From positions 219,673 to 283,672 of the forward strand of contig JAQUYL010000001.1 of the NCBI GenBank assembly GCA_028691845.1: a DNA stretch of 64,000 nt, in the 5' to 3' direction. Origin of the DNA: Opitutaceae bacterium. GTDB lineage: Bacteria > Verrucomicrobiota > Verrucomicrobiia > Opitutales > Opitutaceae. Below are positions 1-15,942 of this stretch, piece after piece (the first letter of the stretch is position 1; each line of letters starts with the position of its first letter). Position numbers and translations under genes: made by a program. The notes under the pieces were generated by a model. That model did not search any database. It was not told the DNA's origin and saw nothing but the letters and a program-made list of their open reading frames with translations.

Positions 1-77
1 CACGGGTAACGCCCCACGGCGACGCCAATCAGAGTCACGACAATGATAGTACCGCTGACCGTCATCAGCCAATCCAT
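1..77 (-). CDS. N-terminus of a membrane protein (partial)
   Basis: An ATG at 77 on the minus strand opens a frame that runs off the window edge after 25 codons. It encodes MDWLMTVSGTIIVVTLIGVA followed by VGRYP. This is a hydrophobic first membrane segment ending in a GRYP-like turn. The layout resembles the start of ion-transporter-superfamily permeases (SLC13/ArsB-like), but 25 residues are too few to assign a family. It is divergent from the glutaredoxin-gltBD block. Confidence 0.4.
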   Translation of the reverse strand, partial: MDWLMTVSGTIIVVTLIGVAVGRYP

Positions 78-447
78 GGATGCAGCTTGGGGGGAGCAAC
101 GGGCAGGAGCTAGGCGAAAAACCACCGTGCTGTCTCCGCAGACCGATGCCGCGTAATCCGCCCCACCTCCCCGCAAGCAACCTCACTTGTTTTCCGTAAG
201 TAGGAGGGCCGTAGGCCGGAATCTCATATCACACCTGCAAATTGCAGCTTACGTTGTAAAATGAGTGGCAATCCGGTTGTAACTTCACTCGATCTCATGC
301 CAGGACATCCGCGCGGCGAACGGTGCAAGCCCAGGCCGGCGGGTCATTCTTTCCTGGGGCCGGCTTTTAAAAACCTACGTTATTCTTGATTGCAGGAAAG
401 CGACTTCTATAAGTTGCGCAAAAGGCAAACCTGCACACCGTCTCCGC
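78..447. other. Intergenic leader region upstream of glutaredoxin gene
   Basis: About 370 bases lie between two divergent genes. No convincing ORF is seen. The segment 330-368 holds two overlapping self-complementary pairs: CCCAGG (330-335) with CCTGGG (353-358), and GCCGGC (335-340) with GCCGGC (359-364). A TTTT run follows. The two stems are mutually exclusive or would form a pseudoknot, so this could be an attenuator-like leader, a terminator, or chance in GC-rich DNA. Promoters for both genes must lie here, but I could not place them confidently. Confidence 0.35.
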
Positions 448-783
448 ATGAAGATTCGAGCATATCTCAAGCCTTCGTGTGGCTGGTCGAACGGGGTACG
501 CGCTATTATGCGAAAATACCATATCGACTACGAGGACGTCGATGTCATCAACCAGCAATCCAACTACGAGGAGATGGTGCGCAAGTCCGGGCAGCCCCTT
601 TCCCCTTGCGTCGAAATCGACGGAGTGATGCTCGCGGACGTCTCGGGTGAGGAAGTCGAAAACTATCTTTTGGCAAACGATCTGGTGAAACCGACAGAAG
701 TGCCGGCAGTGGAACCCATTAATGCCGGTTGTTCGCCTGAGATGAACGATAATCCTGTCGCCAAACCGATTCGCTTTTTCTAG
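448..783 (+). CDS. Glutaredoxin-family protein with C-terminal extension
   Basis: The 111-residue protein has a thioredoxin-fold glutaredoxin domain in residues 1-80. A CGWS motif sits at about residues 11-14 after a KPS lead-in, giving a monothiol-type CxxS centre. The cis-proline segment QPLSPCVEIDG lies near residues 49-59, where the family places its glutathione-binding TVP-like loop. The last 30 residues are a low-complexity tail rich in Pro and Glu with one extra Cys. It probably handles glutathione-type or other thiol redox exchange in the cytoplasm. A terminator separates it from gltB, so it is likely transcribed separately. The family call is good; the partner and substrate are unknown. 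Confidence 0.8.
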   Translation: MKIRAYLKPSCGWSNGVRAIMRKYHIDYEDVDVINQQSNYEEMVRKSGQPLSPCVEIDGVMLADVSGEEVENYLLANDLVKPTEVPAVEPINAGCSPEMNDNPVAKPIRFF

Positions 784-828
784 CAGGCCGCCCCTGACAA
801 AATCACTCGTTTCCCAAATTTTCCCCTA

Positions 829-865
829 GGGGCCGGCCCGCAGCGAGCGACTGGCCCCTTTTTTT
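829..865 (+). terminator. Intrinsic terminator after glutaredoxin gene
   Basis: GGGGCCGG (829-836 region) pairs with CTGGCCCC (851-858) with one G-T pair, and a run of seven T follows. It lies 45 bases after the stop codon of the glutaredoxin gene and before gltB. Confidence 0.8.
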
Positions 866-998
866 GGAATCCCCTGTCCCATCCCTTCATTAACCTGAAG
901 AGTCGTCATTTTGACGCGATTTTTTGGCGAATTCCGCTCTGGTTGGCAGAGAACTGGCTGTATCCAGCCTGAAATTGAACCTCACGCAGTCTCCTAAC

Positions 999-5636
<4,638 letters not shown>

Positions 5637-5678
5637 TCAAATGCAATCATTTCACCTCTGATCACCCGACAAACCATC

Positions 5679-7163
5679 ATGGGTAAACCAACTGGCTTCA
5701 TTGAATATCTGCGCGAGTTGCCCGTGGACCGCACTCCGGTGGAACGCGTGCGCGACTGGGACGAGTTCCACCACCACCTGGAGGAGAAAAAACTCCGCCA
5801 GCAAGGCGCGCGCTGCATGGATTGTGGCGTGCCTTTTTGCCACACGGGCAAGCTGATCAGCGGCCTGGCTTCTGGCTGCCCGATCAACAACCTGATCCCC
5901 GAGTGGAACGATCTGATCTATCGCGATCTATGGAAGGAGGCGCTCGACCGCCTGCACCAGACCAACAACTTCCCGGAGTTCACCGGTCGTGTGTGTCCGG
6001 CGCCGTGCGAAGGTTCGTGCACGCTCGGCATCAACAACCCACCGGTCACGATCAAGAACATTGAATACAGCATCATCGAGCGGGGCTGGACGGAAGGCTG
6101 GGTCCTCCCCGAGGCCCCGAAGGTGCGCACTGACAAAAAGGTTGCCGTGATCGGCTCCGGCCCCGCGGGGCTGTCCGCCGCCGCGCAGCTCAATCGCGCC
6201 GGCCACCGGGTCACTGTTTTCGAGCGTGCCGACCGTCCTGGCGGACTGCTGATGTATGGCATCCCGAACATGAAGCTCGACAAGAAGGAGGTCGTGCAGC
6301 GCCGCCTGAAGCTCATGGAGAAGGAGGGCATTAAGTTTATATGCAACGCCCATGTCGGCGATAATGTTGAGGCGGAGATATTCCTGAAGGAATTCGACGC
6401 CACCGTCATCTGCACCGGGGCCACGCAACCACGCGATTTGCCGGCCGAGGGGCGCAAGCTCAAGGGCGTTCATTTTGCGATGGAGTATCTCGCCGTGAAC
6501 ACCAAGGCGCTGCTCAATGGCGGCGTCGACCAGGCCTCGATCCACGCCCGGGGCAAGGAGGTGGTCATCATCGGCGGCGGCGACACCGGCACTGACTGTG
6601 TTGGCTCCGCCCTGCGACAGGGTTGCAGGAGCGTCACGCAGATTGAGATTCTGCCGAAGCTACCGATGGAACGCGCTGCGGACAATCCGTGGCCTGAGTG
6701 GCCCAAAGTCTACAAGATCGACTACGGTCAGGAGGAGGCCGCCGCCAGATTCGGCACCGATCCGCGCGTCTACCTCACCACGGTGAAGCGGTTCGTCGGT
6801 GACGCCGAGGGCCGGGTGAAGGAACTGGTCACGGTGGGGATCAAGTGGGAGAAGAATGAAAAGGGCCAGTTCATCCCCAAGGAGCAGCCCGGCACTGAGC
6901 AGACAATCCCTGCGCAGCTCGTGCTGCTCGCCATGGGGTTTCTCGGCCCGGAGCAGGCGGTTCTCAAGGATCTGGGGGTGGAAACCGACGCCCGCAGCAA
7001 TATCAAGGCCGAATATGGCCGGTTTGTGACGAGCCGACCGAACATCTTTGCGGCTGGTGACTGCCGCCGCGGACAAAGCCTCGTGGTGTGGGCCATCAAT
7101 GAAGGACGCGGCGCCGCCCGCGAGTGCGACCGCTTCCTGATGGGCTCGACCGACCTGCCGTAA
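5679..7163 (+). CDS. gltD: Glutamate synthase small subunit (GOGAT beta)
   Basis: This 494-residue NAD(P)H-oxidising subunit feeds electrons to GltB. The N-terminal region has the two 4Fe-4S ligand groups: CMDCGVPFC with [10 protein letters not shown], then CPAPCEGSC. It also has an FAD-binding [10 protein letters not shown] motif near residue 160 and a second dinucleotide fold [11 protein letters not shown] near residue 300. Length and domain order are normal for the family. It is co-directional with gltB with a short gap, so the two form an operon for ammonia assimilation at low ammonium, complementing gdhA nearby. Confidence 0.97.
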   Translation: MGKPTGFIEYLRELPVDRTPVERVRDWDEFHHHLEEKKLRQQGARCMDCGVPFCHTGKLISGLASGCPINNLIPEWNDLIYRDLWKEALDRLHQTNNFPEFTGRVCPAPCEGSCTLGINNPPVTIKNIEYSIIERGWTEGWVLPEAPKVRTDKKVAVIGSGPAGLSAAAQLNRAGHRVTVFERADRPGGLLMYGIPNMKLDKKEVVQRRLKLMEKEGIKFICNAHVGDNVEAEIFLKEFDATVICTGATQPRDLPAEGRKLKGVHFAMEYLAVNTKALLNGGVDQASIHARGKEVVIIGGGDTGTDCVGSALRQGCRSVTQIEILPKLPMERAADNPWPEWPKVYKIDYGQEEAAARFGTDPRVYLTTVKRFVGDAEGRVKELVTVGIKWEKNEKGQFIPKEQPGTEQTIPAQLVLLAMGFLGPEQAVLKDLGVETDARSNIKAEYGRFVTSRPNIFAAGDCRRGQSLVVWAINEGRGAARECDRFLMGSTDLP

Positions 7164-7258
7164 GGCGACGGTTCACCGCGAAGAACGCCAAGGACGCGAA
7201 GTTCGCTTCCGGCCGGTCCGTTTCCGTCTGACCGGAAGGGGGCCGGTTCCCGCCGCCC

Positions 7259-9820
7259 TCAGTCGGTGCGGAAAACGATGGCCTCCTGTGTGGTCGTGTC
7301 GGCGCGCAGCCAGACGCGGCCGCCCGTAGTGTCGCAATCGATCACACGCACCACGTCTGCGAGGGCCTTGGCCGACGGCTCGAGCTCGAGCAACCGGCTG
7401 GGCGCGCGGGCGAACCATTCGGCATCAAGCATGTTGGAAGCCCGGTTGGGGAAATAGGCCACGTAGAGCATGTCGTGCTCGACCAGATCGTTAAAGAAAT
7501 GGGTGCCGAGGGAAACGTCGGGAATCAGACGCTCATGCATCGCCACCACCTCGCAGATGATTGATGCCCGGCTGATCTCGCCAAACGAGACGGGAATGCC
7601 CAGCGAGGGACTGTGCGTCCCCCAGCGGCCCGGGCCGATGAGCATGAGGCCGCGGTCGTCCGCCGGATGCTGCTGGTTGAGCCGGCCGATCAAACGCGCC
7701 ACCGCGTAGCGGTCGCGCTCCGGCAGTCGGGCATAGGCTTCCGTCGCAATGTAAATGATGCGACTCAGCCGTTGTTCGCGGCTGACCCCGATGACTGCGC
7801 TACGAGCCGACAGCAGGCGTTGCTGTTCGCCCTGCACCGTCGGGGCCATTGTTTCCGTCTCCCGGCGGAACTGAAAGGTGCGGCATTGCAGCAGGTGGAT
7901 GCGGTAGGAGCCGTCGGCGAGGAAATTGATCGCGAACTCGATGTCGACGGGGTGGTCGTAGGCCTCCTCGAGCAGGGCGAGGATCCGGCGCAGGTCGGTC
8001 GCCAGCGCGGTCTCGTTCAGCAGCCGGTCGAAGGTGATCCAGGGATAGCCTTCGGGCGTATACGACAGATAGAGGTCGAGGGGGAAGTCCGGCGTCTCCT
8101 TGATGACGTCCATGAACGGCAGGGAGGCGAAGCGGCCTTCCTGCAGGTCGAGACAGTCCATGCGCCGCTGGCAGTGCTCGCGCACGTCCTCGAAACTAGC
8201 CTCGGGTCGGCGCGTGGGGGCGTTGAGGGCCACCAGCCGGGTGTAGTCGTCGTCGCTGCGGTCGACCGCGCGGGTCCCCAGTCCGAACACCAGCCGCACC
8301 AGGCCGGCCTTGGGATCGATATCGGGATGCCAGACGAACGGATTGTACGACAGTCCGACGCCGGCAGCCTGCGGGTAGTAATAGCGGCCCTCGGGCGCGC
8401 CGGAAACGCGCATGATCAGCAACGCCATGCGCTCCTCGCTCTCCAGCAGGCCGCGGCGCTTGCGGTAGCGCAGGGCCTCCTCGTCCAGCACGCTGGCATA
8501 CACGCAGCGCACGGCGTCGAGCAGTGCCGCCATGCGCTGCTCGCGTGAGCCGCGGTTCACCACGAACACACTTTCATACTTGCCGGAAAAGGCGTTGCCG
8601 CGGGCATCCTCCAGAATGGAGCTCGAGCGCACGATGTACGGCGCTTCTCCGAAGTAATCGAGCATGCCGTGGAACTGGTCGAGGATTCCTTCTGGAAACT
8701 GACCGGTGAGGATGCGCCGCCGGCCCTCCTCGAGATCCTGCAGGAACGTGGCGGAGTTCTTCTGCTGCTCGCGCAGCCACCATACGCGGTTCTGCACCAG
8801 GAAGGTGATGAAAACCTCTGCGCCCACGAAGAACGAATCGTGGGCCTCGAGCCGTCCCGCCAGCTCCGGATCGCGCTCGCGCAGAATGGCGCGGGCCACC
8901 AGCATGCCGAGGGTCTTTCCGCCCACCGAGCCGATGCCGATCATGCGCTCGCGGATCACGAGAAAATCGTCGAGGGTGAGGAAGCGGGCGGCGAGGGGGC
9001 CGATGCCCGAACGGTGCACGCGCAGCGCCCAGCGCACTCTGCGGAGCATCTCGTCGTAGCGCTCGACGGTGCAGCGGCCTTCACGGTATTCCTGCGCCAC
9101 CGTGTCGGCCTGCTGGAACAATTTCCGCCAGTAGCCGTTGCGGCGGTCGCTTTGCAGCCGGGGCCACTGGGTCCGCGAGAGGATCTGGGCCAGCACGGCG
9201 CTGCTCCGCACCGGTATAAAGGCGTCGCCCTGGCGCATGTGTGTGGTGTTCATGGCCTCGCGCGAGCGGTACTGGACCTTGATCGGACGCACATACAGCC
9301 GGCCGTCGAGACGGAACACGTCGAGCATGAACTGCGTCGTGGTGCGGATGGGCTCCAGTGCGTAGAGCGAATGCCGGTCGCGATACAGGCCGAAATAAGT
9401 CACTGTCTCGAGGTCGAACAACCGCGGGCAGGTGAGGCAGAAAAAATTACCCAGACTCTGGTCCGAACCCCAGGTGTCGGCCAGATCCGAGAGGCAGTCG
9501 AAAACGTAGAGGGCGCCGCGGCCCGCCTGCTCGATGACGAGGTGGATTTCCCGGACGAAACCCTCAAAACCGAGGGCGGGGTGGGTTTGATGGATTTCGG
9601 CCTCGGTCGCGTCCGGCAGCAAGGGCGCGTGGCTGGCAAAGCGGAAGTAAATGAGCCGACGTCCCGCCGCCCTGGCGGCGTGGGCGTAGGGTGCGACCAA
9701 CTCTTGGTACTCGGAGATCGCGCCGACTTGCCACACGATGTTGTCGCCCGGTTCGATGCCATGCAGCACGCGGTCGAGGCCGGGCAGGCCGGTGGTGACG
9801 GATGAGGGCGGAGGAGGCAT
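7259..9820 (-). CDS. RecA/KaiC-like plus PEP/pyruvate-binding domain protein
   Basis: I start at ATG 9820 (853 residues); the open frame extends further only through Pro/Arg-rich sequence. Residues 8-235 begin TTGLPGLDRVLHGIEPGDN, which looks like a RecA/KaiC fold. The Walker A loop is degenerate, with no GKT/S. Residues from about 300 are a PPDK/PEP-synthase N-terminal ATP-grasp region, with GSVGGKTLGM and YIVRSSSILEDARGNAFSGK. The family ends with IGPGRWGTHSPSLGIPV near the C-terminus. The phosphohistidine and PEP-binding domains of true PEP synthase are absent. The function is unknown; a nucleotide-dependent phosphotransfer or regulatory role is inference. It is convergent with gltD and shares a strand with gdhA. 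Confidence 0.75.
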   Translation of the reverse strand: MPPPPSSVTTGLPGLDRVLHGIEPGDNIVWQVGAISEYQELVAPYAHAARAAGRRLIYFRFASHAPLLPDATEAEIHQTHPALGFEGFVREIHLVIEQAGRGALYVFDCLSDLADTWGSDQSLGNFFCLTCPRLFDLETVTYFGLYRDRHSLYALEPIRTTTQFMLDVFRLDGRLYVRPIKVQYRSREAMNTTHMRQGDAFIPVRSSAVLAQILSRTQWPRLQSDRRNGYWRKLFQQADTVAQEYREGRCTVERYDEMLRRVRWALRVHRSGIGPLAARFLTLDDFLVIRERMIGIGSVGGKTLGMLVARAILRERDPELAGRLEAHDSFFVGAEVFITFLVQNRVWWLREQQKNSATFLQDLEEGRRRILTGQFPEGILDQFHGMLDYFGEAPYIVRSSSILEDARGNAFSGKYESVFVVNRGSREQRMAALLDAVRCVYASVLDEEALRYRKRRGLLESEERMALLIMRVSGAPEGRYYYPQAAGVGLSYNPFVWHPDIDPKAGLVRLVFGLGTRAVDRSDDDYTRLVALNAPTRRPEASFEDVREHCQRRMDCLDLQEGRFASLPFMDVIKETPDFPLDLYLSYTPEGYPWITFDRLLNETALATDLRRILALLEEAYDHPVDIEFAINFLADGSYRIHLLQCRTFQFRRETETMAPTVQGEQQRLLSARSAVIGVSREQRLSRIIYIATEAYARLPERDRYAVARLIGRLNQQHPADDRGLMLIGPGRWGTHSPSLGIPVSFGEISRASIICEVVAMHERLIPDVSLGTHFFNDLVEHDMLYVAYFPNRASNMLDAEWFARAPSRLLELEPSAKALADVVRVIDCDTTGGRVWLRADTTTQEAIVFRTD

Positions 9821-9893
9821 GGGAGAGGGAGGGGAACGGGGCCGGCCCGGCCCGGTCAGTGTCCGATTGCACTGCGCCCGGACGCCGGAGGCC

Positions 9894-9929
9894 ACAAAAA
9901 AAAGGCCGCGCCGGATTGGGCGCGGCCTT
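9894..9929 (-). terminator. Intrinsic terminator of gdhA
   Basis: On the minus strand an 11-base perfect stem (AAGGCCGCGCC paired with GGCGCGGCCTT, 6-base loop) is followed by a T8 run. It lies just downstream of the gdhA stop codon. Confidence 0.9.
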
Positions 9930-9944
9930 GTGGATCAAACCGTC

Positions 9945-11638
<1,694 letters not shown>

Positions 11639-12958
11639 TCAACAGGGGTTGACGTTGCCGGTCAGTTTGCCGGAGAGGTAGGCGTCGTAGGCGGCGAGAT
11701 CGAGCAGGCCGTGGCCGCTGAGATTGAACAGGATTACCTGCCGGCGGTTCTCCTCGCGGCATTTGACAGCCTCGTCGATCGCCGCAGCGATGGCGTGTGA
11801 CGACTCAGGTGCGGGGACGATGCCCTCGGAGCGGGCGAATAGCACGCCGGCCTCGAACACCTTGGTCTGGGGGACCGCAACGGCGTCGATCAAGCCGAGC
11901 TTTTTGCAGTGGCTGACCATCGGCGCCATGCCGTGGTAGCGCAGCCCGCCAGCGTGGATGCTCGGCGGCATGAAGGTGTGGCCGAGTGTGTACATCATCA
12001 TCAGCGGTGTCGTCTCGGCGGTGTCGCCAAAATCGTACCGCAGCTCGCCCTTGGTGATCGACGGGCAGGATATCGGTTCGACCGCGACGATGCGGGTCTT
12101 CTTTTTGGCGGTGAGCTTCCGTTGCACAAACGGGAATGCGATTCCGGCGAAATTGGTGCCGCCGCCGACGCAGCCGAATATCACGTCGGGTTCCTCGCCG
12201 GCCATTTCCATCTGCTTGATGGACTCCTGGCCAATGACGGTCTGGTGCAGGCAGACGTGATTGAGCACGCTGCCGAGCGCGTATTTGGTGGCAGGGGTTT
12301 TGACGGTGTCCTCGACGGCTTCGCTGATGGCTAGGCCAAGGCTGCCTGCGCAGTTCGGCTCCTCGGCCAGCACTTTGCGGCCAAACTCGGTCTGGCTGCT
12401 CGGACTGGCGTGTACCGTGGCGCCATAGGTCTGCATGAGCAGTTTGCGATACGGTTTCTGGTGGAAGCTGACCTTCACCATGTAGACCGTGCATTCGAGG
12501 CCGAAGAGCTGGCACGCGAACGCCAGCGAGGAGCCCCACTGGCCGGCGCCGGTCTCGGTGGCCAGGCGCTTCGTGCCGGCGACCTTGTTGTAGTAGGCCT
12601 GCGGGATGGCGGTGTTGGGCTTATGACTGCCGGCGGGGCTGGCGCCCTCGTATTTGTAGTAAATGTGGGCGGGGGTCTGCAGAGCCTTTTCGAGCCGGAC
12701 GGCGCGCAGGAGCGGGGTGGGCCGGTAAAGCGCGTAGATGTCGCGTACTTCCTGCGGAATCTCGATCATCCGTTCAGGGCTCATTTCCTGCTGGATGAGG
12801 TTCTCGGGGAAAATAGCGCCCAGCATATCGGGCGTGACGGGCTGGCGGGTGCCGGGGTGCAATGGCGGTGGCAGCGGCTCGGGGAAATCTGCCAGCAGGT
12901 TGTACCAATGCGTCGGCATTTCCTCGGCACGAAGCAAAAACTGAATTTGCATGCTCAT
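11639..12958 (-). CDS. TrpB-like PLP-dependent enzyme (TrpB2 type)
   Basis: This is a fold-type II PLP enzyme related to the tryptophan synthase beta subunit. The start at 12958 (439 residues) gives [20 protein letters not shown]; the ATG at 12952 is equally possible. The PLP lysine lies in [13 protein letters not shown]. The phosphate-binding glycine loop is [16 protein letters not shown]. The N-terminal [23 protein letters not shown] block is typical of the long TrpB2 group, not the TrpA-partnered TrpB1. No trpA is adjacent, which fits a stand-alone TrpB2 acting on indole and serine or phosphoserine. The substrate is inferred from family only. Confidence 0.88.
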   Translation of the reverse strand: MSMQIQFLLRAEEMPTHWYNLLADFPEPLPPPLHPGTRQPVTPDMLGAIFPENLIQQEMSPERMIEIPQEVRDIYALYRPTPLLRAVRLEKALQTPAHIYYKYEGASPAGSHKPNTAIPQAYYNKVAGTKRLATETGAGQWGSSLAFACQLFGLECTVYMVKVSFHQKPYRKLLMQTYGATVHASPSSQTEFGRKVLAEEPNCAGSLGLAISEAVEDTVKTPATKYALGSVLNHVCLHQTVIGQESIKQMEMAGEEPDVIFGCVGGGTNFAGIAFPFVQRKLTAKKKTRIVAVEPISCPSITKGELRYDFGDTAETTPLMMMYTLGHTFMPPSIHAGGLRYHGMAPMVSHCKKLGLIDAVAVPQTKVFEAGVLFARSEGIVPAPESSHAIAAAIDEAVKCREENRRQVILFNLSGHGLLDLAAYDAYLSGKLTGNVNPC

Positions 12959-13221
12959 GAAAAAACAAAGGATGAAAAAACGTGCGAAGTCGTGATTAAC
13001 AGACGAGGCGGAAGCCGTCACCAAGAATCTGTGGAATAAACGGACCGCGGAAACGCACGAGCGAACGATTCGCCGGCTTTCAAGGCGGGGCTTGCTGCGG
13101 GCCGCAGAGTCGCAAGTTCCGGCAGGAGACGCTTGCGCCGGCAGCGGGATTACAGCAAGAGCACTCCCGATCGGATCGGCCCGAGGTTGACCGCCGGGGC
13201 CGGTGCGCCTAAAAGAAAATC

Positions 13222-14826
13222 ATGAAGAAAAAAGCTCGGGTCACGGTGCGCCGAGCCGCCAAGGCGGACATTCCGAAGCTCGTCGAACTGAACCGCGCCG
13301 CCTATCCAAAGCTGGCGGAGCAAAACGCCGTGTGGGGCGAGGCCCACCTTCTCAGTCATCAGCGGATGTTTCCCGAGGGGCAGCTCGTGGCGGAGGTCGG
13401 AGGTCGGATCGTCGGCGCCGTTGCCTCCCTCGTTGTCGATCTGGGACGCGATCCACTGCGGCACCACACCTGGTCGGGCATCACCGACAGCGGTTTTTTC
13501 ACGAACCACGACCTGGAGGCCGACACGCTTTATGGGGCGGATGTCTACGTCCACCCGAAGGCGAGGGGTAAAGGGGTCGGGGCCGCCCTCTACGAGGCGC
13601 GGCGGCAGCTTTGTCGGCGCCTGAACAAGCGGCGCATTCTCACGGGCGGCCGGTTGTGGAACTACCCGGACCACGCCGGCAAGATGACGGTGGCCGAGTA
13701 TGCGCAGCGGGTGGTCGCCGGCGAGCTGCGTGATCTGGTGCTGAGTTTTCAGCTGCGGGAGGGTTTTGTGCTGCGCGGCGTGATGCCCAATTACCTCCAC
13801 GATTGGCGCAGTGAAAACTGGGCCAGCCTCATCGAGTGGCTCAATCCGGGCTACCAGACGCGGCCGAGTGGACCTAGAAGGGCGCGGATCGCCTGCGTGC
13901 AATACAAGATGCGCAAAGTGACCTCGTTCTCCGACTTCGCCCGGCAGGTAGCCTATTTCACCGATGTGGCGGCGGATTATCGCGCGGATTTCGTGATGTT
14001 CCCGGAGCTCTTCACCATGCAGCTGCTGTCCGCCACCGACGCGCTTTCCCCCCAGGAGGGGATGCAGCGACTCTCGGATTTTACCCCGAAGCTCGTCAAG
14101 CTCCTGCAAGGACTCGCCGCCAAATACGGATTCACGATCATCGGGGGCAGCCACCCAGTGAAGGCGGGCCGGAACTTGCGCAACATCTGCCACGTGTGCC
14201 TGCCGAATGGCCAGATCTTCGAACAAGCCAAGCTGCACATCACGCCGAACGAGCGCAAGTGGTGGGGGATCAGTGGCGGCACGGGACTCCAAGTGGTCGA
14301 CACGCCGAAGGCCCGCATTGGCGTTCTCATCTGCTACGACATTGAATTTCCCGAGACGGCGCGTTTTCTCGCCGACGCCGGAGCCGAGATCATCTTCGTG
14401 CCATTCTGCACCGATAATCGCCCGAGTTTCCTGCGCGTGCGGCACTGCGCGGCGGCGCGCGCCATCGAGAACCAGATCTATGTCGCGCTGGCCGGCAATG
14501 TTGGCAACCTGCCTGACGTCGAGAATATGGACGTGCAGTATGGTCAGTCCGTCGTGCTGACCCCCTCCGATTTTGCCTTTGCGCGGGACGGCGTGGTTGG
14601 CGAGGCGGACGCCAACGAGGAGACGGTGCTCATCTGCGATGTCGATCTCGACGATCTGCATGCCGCGCGCAACGATGGCACGGTTACGCCCCGGCTGGAT
14701 CGCCGTGCCGACCTCTTCAAAATCGTCACGGCCTTGCCGCTGTCGGCCGGAAAGAGGGCGAAGCCGACCGACGGGCCGCTCGGCGATCAGAGGGACCTTT
14801 CCCAGCGTCCGCCCGAAAGCCAATAG
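13222..14826 (+). CDS. GNAT acetyltransferase - carbon-nitrogen hydrolase fusion
   Basis: The 534-residue protein has a GNAT domain in residues 1-210, with an acetyl-CoA loop at VHPKARGKGVGAALYEARR. A nitrilase-superfamily amidohydrolase follows at about 230-515. The nitrilase catalytic triad is visible: Glu in FPELFTMQ, Lys in AKLHITPNE and Cys in VLICYDIEFPE. This fusion is known from many bacteria and is annotated as a bifunctional protein, but its substrate is not established. It is a single gene with a short upstream gap and points away from the trpB-like gene. The domain calls are firm; the reaction is not. Confidence 0.9.
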   Translation: MKKKARVTVRRAAKADIPKLVELNRAAYPKLAEQNAVWGEAHLLSHQRMFPEGQLVAEVGGRIVGAVASLVVDLGRDPLRHHTWSGITDSGFFTNHDLEADTLYGADVYVHPKARGKGVGAALYEARRQLCRRLNKRRILTGGRLWNYPDHAGKMTVAEYAQRVVAGELRDLVLSFQLREGFVLRGVMPNYLHDWRSENWASLIEWLNPGYQTRPSGPRRARIACVQYKMRKVTSFSDFARQVAYFTDVAADYRADFVMFPELFTMQLLSATDALSPQEGMQRLSDFTPKLVKLLQGLAAKYGFTIIGGSHPVKAGRNLRNICHVCLPNGQIFEQAKLHITPNERKWWGISGGTGLQVVDTPKARIGVLICYDIEFPETARFLADAGAEIIFVPFCTDNRPSFLRVRHCAAARAIENQIYVALAGNVGNLPDVENMDVQYGQSVVLTPSDFAFARDGVVGEADANEETVLICDVDLDDLHAARNDGTVTPRLDRRADLFKIVTALPLSAGKRAKPTDGPLGDQRDLSQRPPESQ

Positions 14827-15016
14827 CCGTGCCCGGAAGGATGGGTCGGTCAAGAGGCCGCCCGGGGGTCGTCTCGTCCCCAAGGCCCCCAATACAACTG
14901 CCGCTGGGCTCAGCTTCCTCCTTGCGTCTCCGACGCAGAAGGAGACAACGCGCCAGTTGCCCGCGCGAGAGGAGCGAGATTCCGTCTTGGCGGCAGGGCA
15001 GGAACCAACGCCACGC

Positions 15017-15890
15017 TCACTCGAGGCTCTTCAATGCCGCAGCCACCAGCTGCGGCGTTGAGCGGCGTATACTTGCCGTCGCGAGCCACTTCCTCCTGTC
15101 CTTCACGGCTTAGGGTATAGCGGAGGAATTCCTTGATTTTCGGTTCGATGGGCTTCCCCGGCACCCGGTTGATACAGAAATAGTTTGCCCGGATCAATGG
15201 ATATTCCCGGCCCTGTACAGTCTCCCAAGTCGGCTGAACATAGGGCCCTCCGGGCCGGTTTTGAATCGCGACTGTCTTGAGGCCGGGCACCGCATTCTGG
15301 TGTCCCATGACGCCGATGTCGTAGCGGTCCCCGAGCAGACCGCGACGAATGCCCATGAACCAAGCGTCTACGGTGCCATCCGGATTGGGGAAATTACCGT
15401 ACATGTGGGTTTCCTCATTCCATTTGTCACTACTGTAGAGCACGGAGTCTGAGAACTTGGTTGCCGTGTCGTATCGAATACAGGGCGCGTAGGGATGAAT
15501 CCGCTGCTTGGCCCACTCTCCCGTCAGGCCAACCTGGCCCCACGTGCGGATGTTTTCCTCCGGACCGCGCGCAAACGGATATTCAGGGGGCCAGCTGGTC
15601 ATCACCCAACCACCGTCGCGAGCCGCGCCAAAGATTCCATCCAGCTGTTTCATGCTCAACCGTTCCAGCGGATTGTCCTAGTGCACAAAGAGGCACATGG
15701 GTTCCGATCAGGAGCCCGATTCGAGGCCGCCGCTGACCTGTGGGACATCAACATGTCGTAATTGAAGCTCCGCTCGAACTGCAGGTATTCCGTGAATGTG
15801 GCCCGCCGGCAGGTCGATGCGTTCCGGCAGCAAGGTCGGGAACATGCCCGGCGTCAGCGTCGCGGTGACCGGGAACTCTATGATGAGCTG
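15017..15890 (-). pseudogene. Decayed PstS-like binding protein gene
   Basis: A minus-strand relic of the same family as the array at 43.8-63.8 kb. The C-terminal half is readable: MKQLDGIFGAARDGGW, then NIRTWGQVGLTGEWAKQRI, then EFLRYTLSREGQEE. Upstream the frame is broken. GRRATFTEYLQFERSFNYD-like sequence (15764-15820) lies in another frame. The expected FVHKDNPL reads FVH-TAG-DNPL at about 15680, a Lys codon turned into amber. A further TGA occurs a few codons before that. Near the end a shift moves the final ALKSLE-stop (15017-15034) out of frame. The 5' end with the signal peptide is missing. It is closest by eye to the array member at 46378. It lies directly downstream of yebC on the same strand. 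Confidence 0.85.
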
Positions 15891-15942
15891 GGTGAGCTTT
15901 TGAGCGGCGAAGCGGCCCCCAGCAGGCTCCGTCCAGCGGGAC

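Noticed and set aside
15675..15690. Recoding (pyrrolysine or suppressor) at the TAG in FVH-TAG-DNPL
   Set aside because: Further frameshifts, a nearby TGA and a missing 5' end show simple decay.
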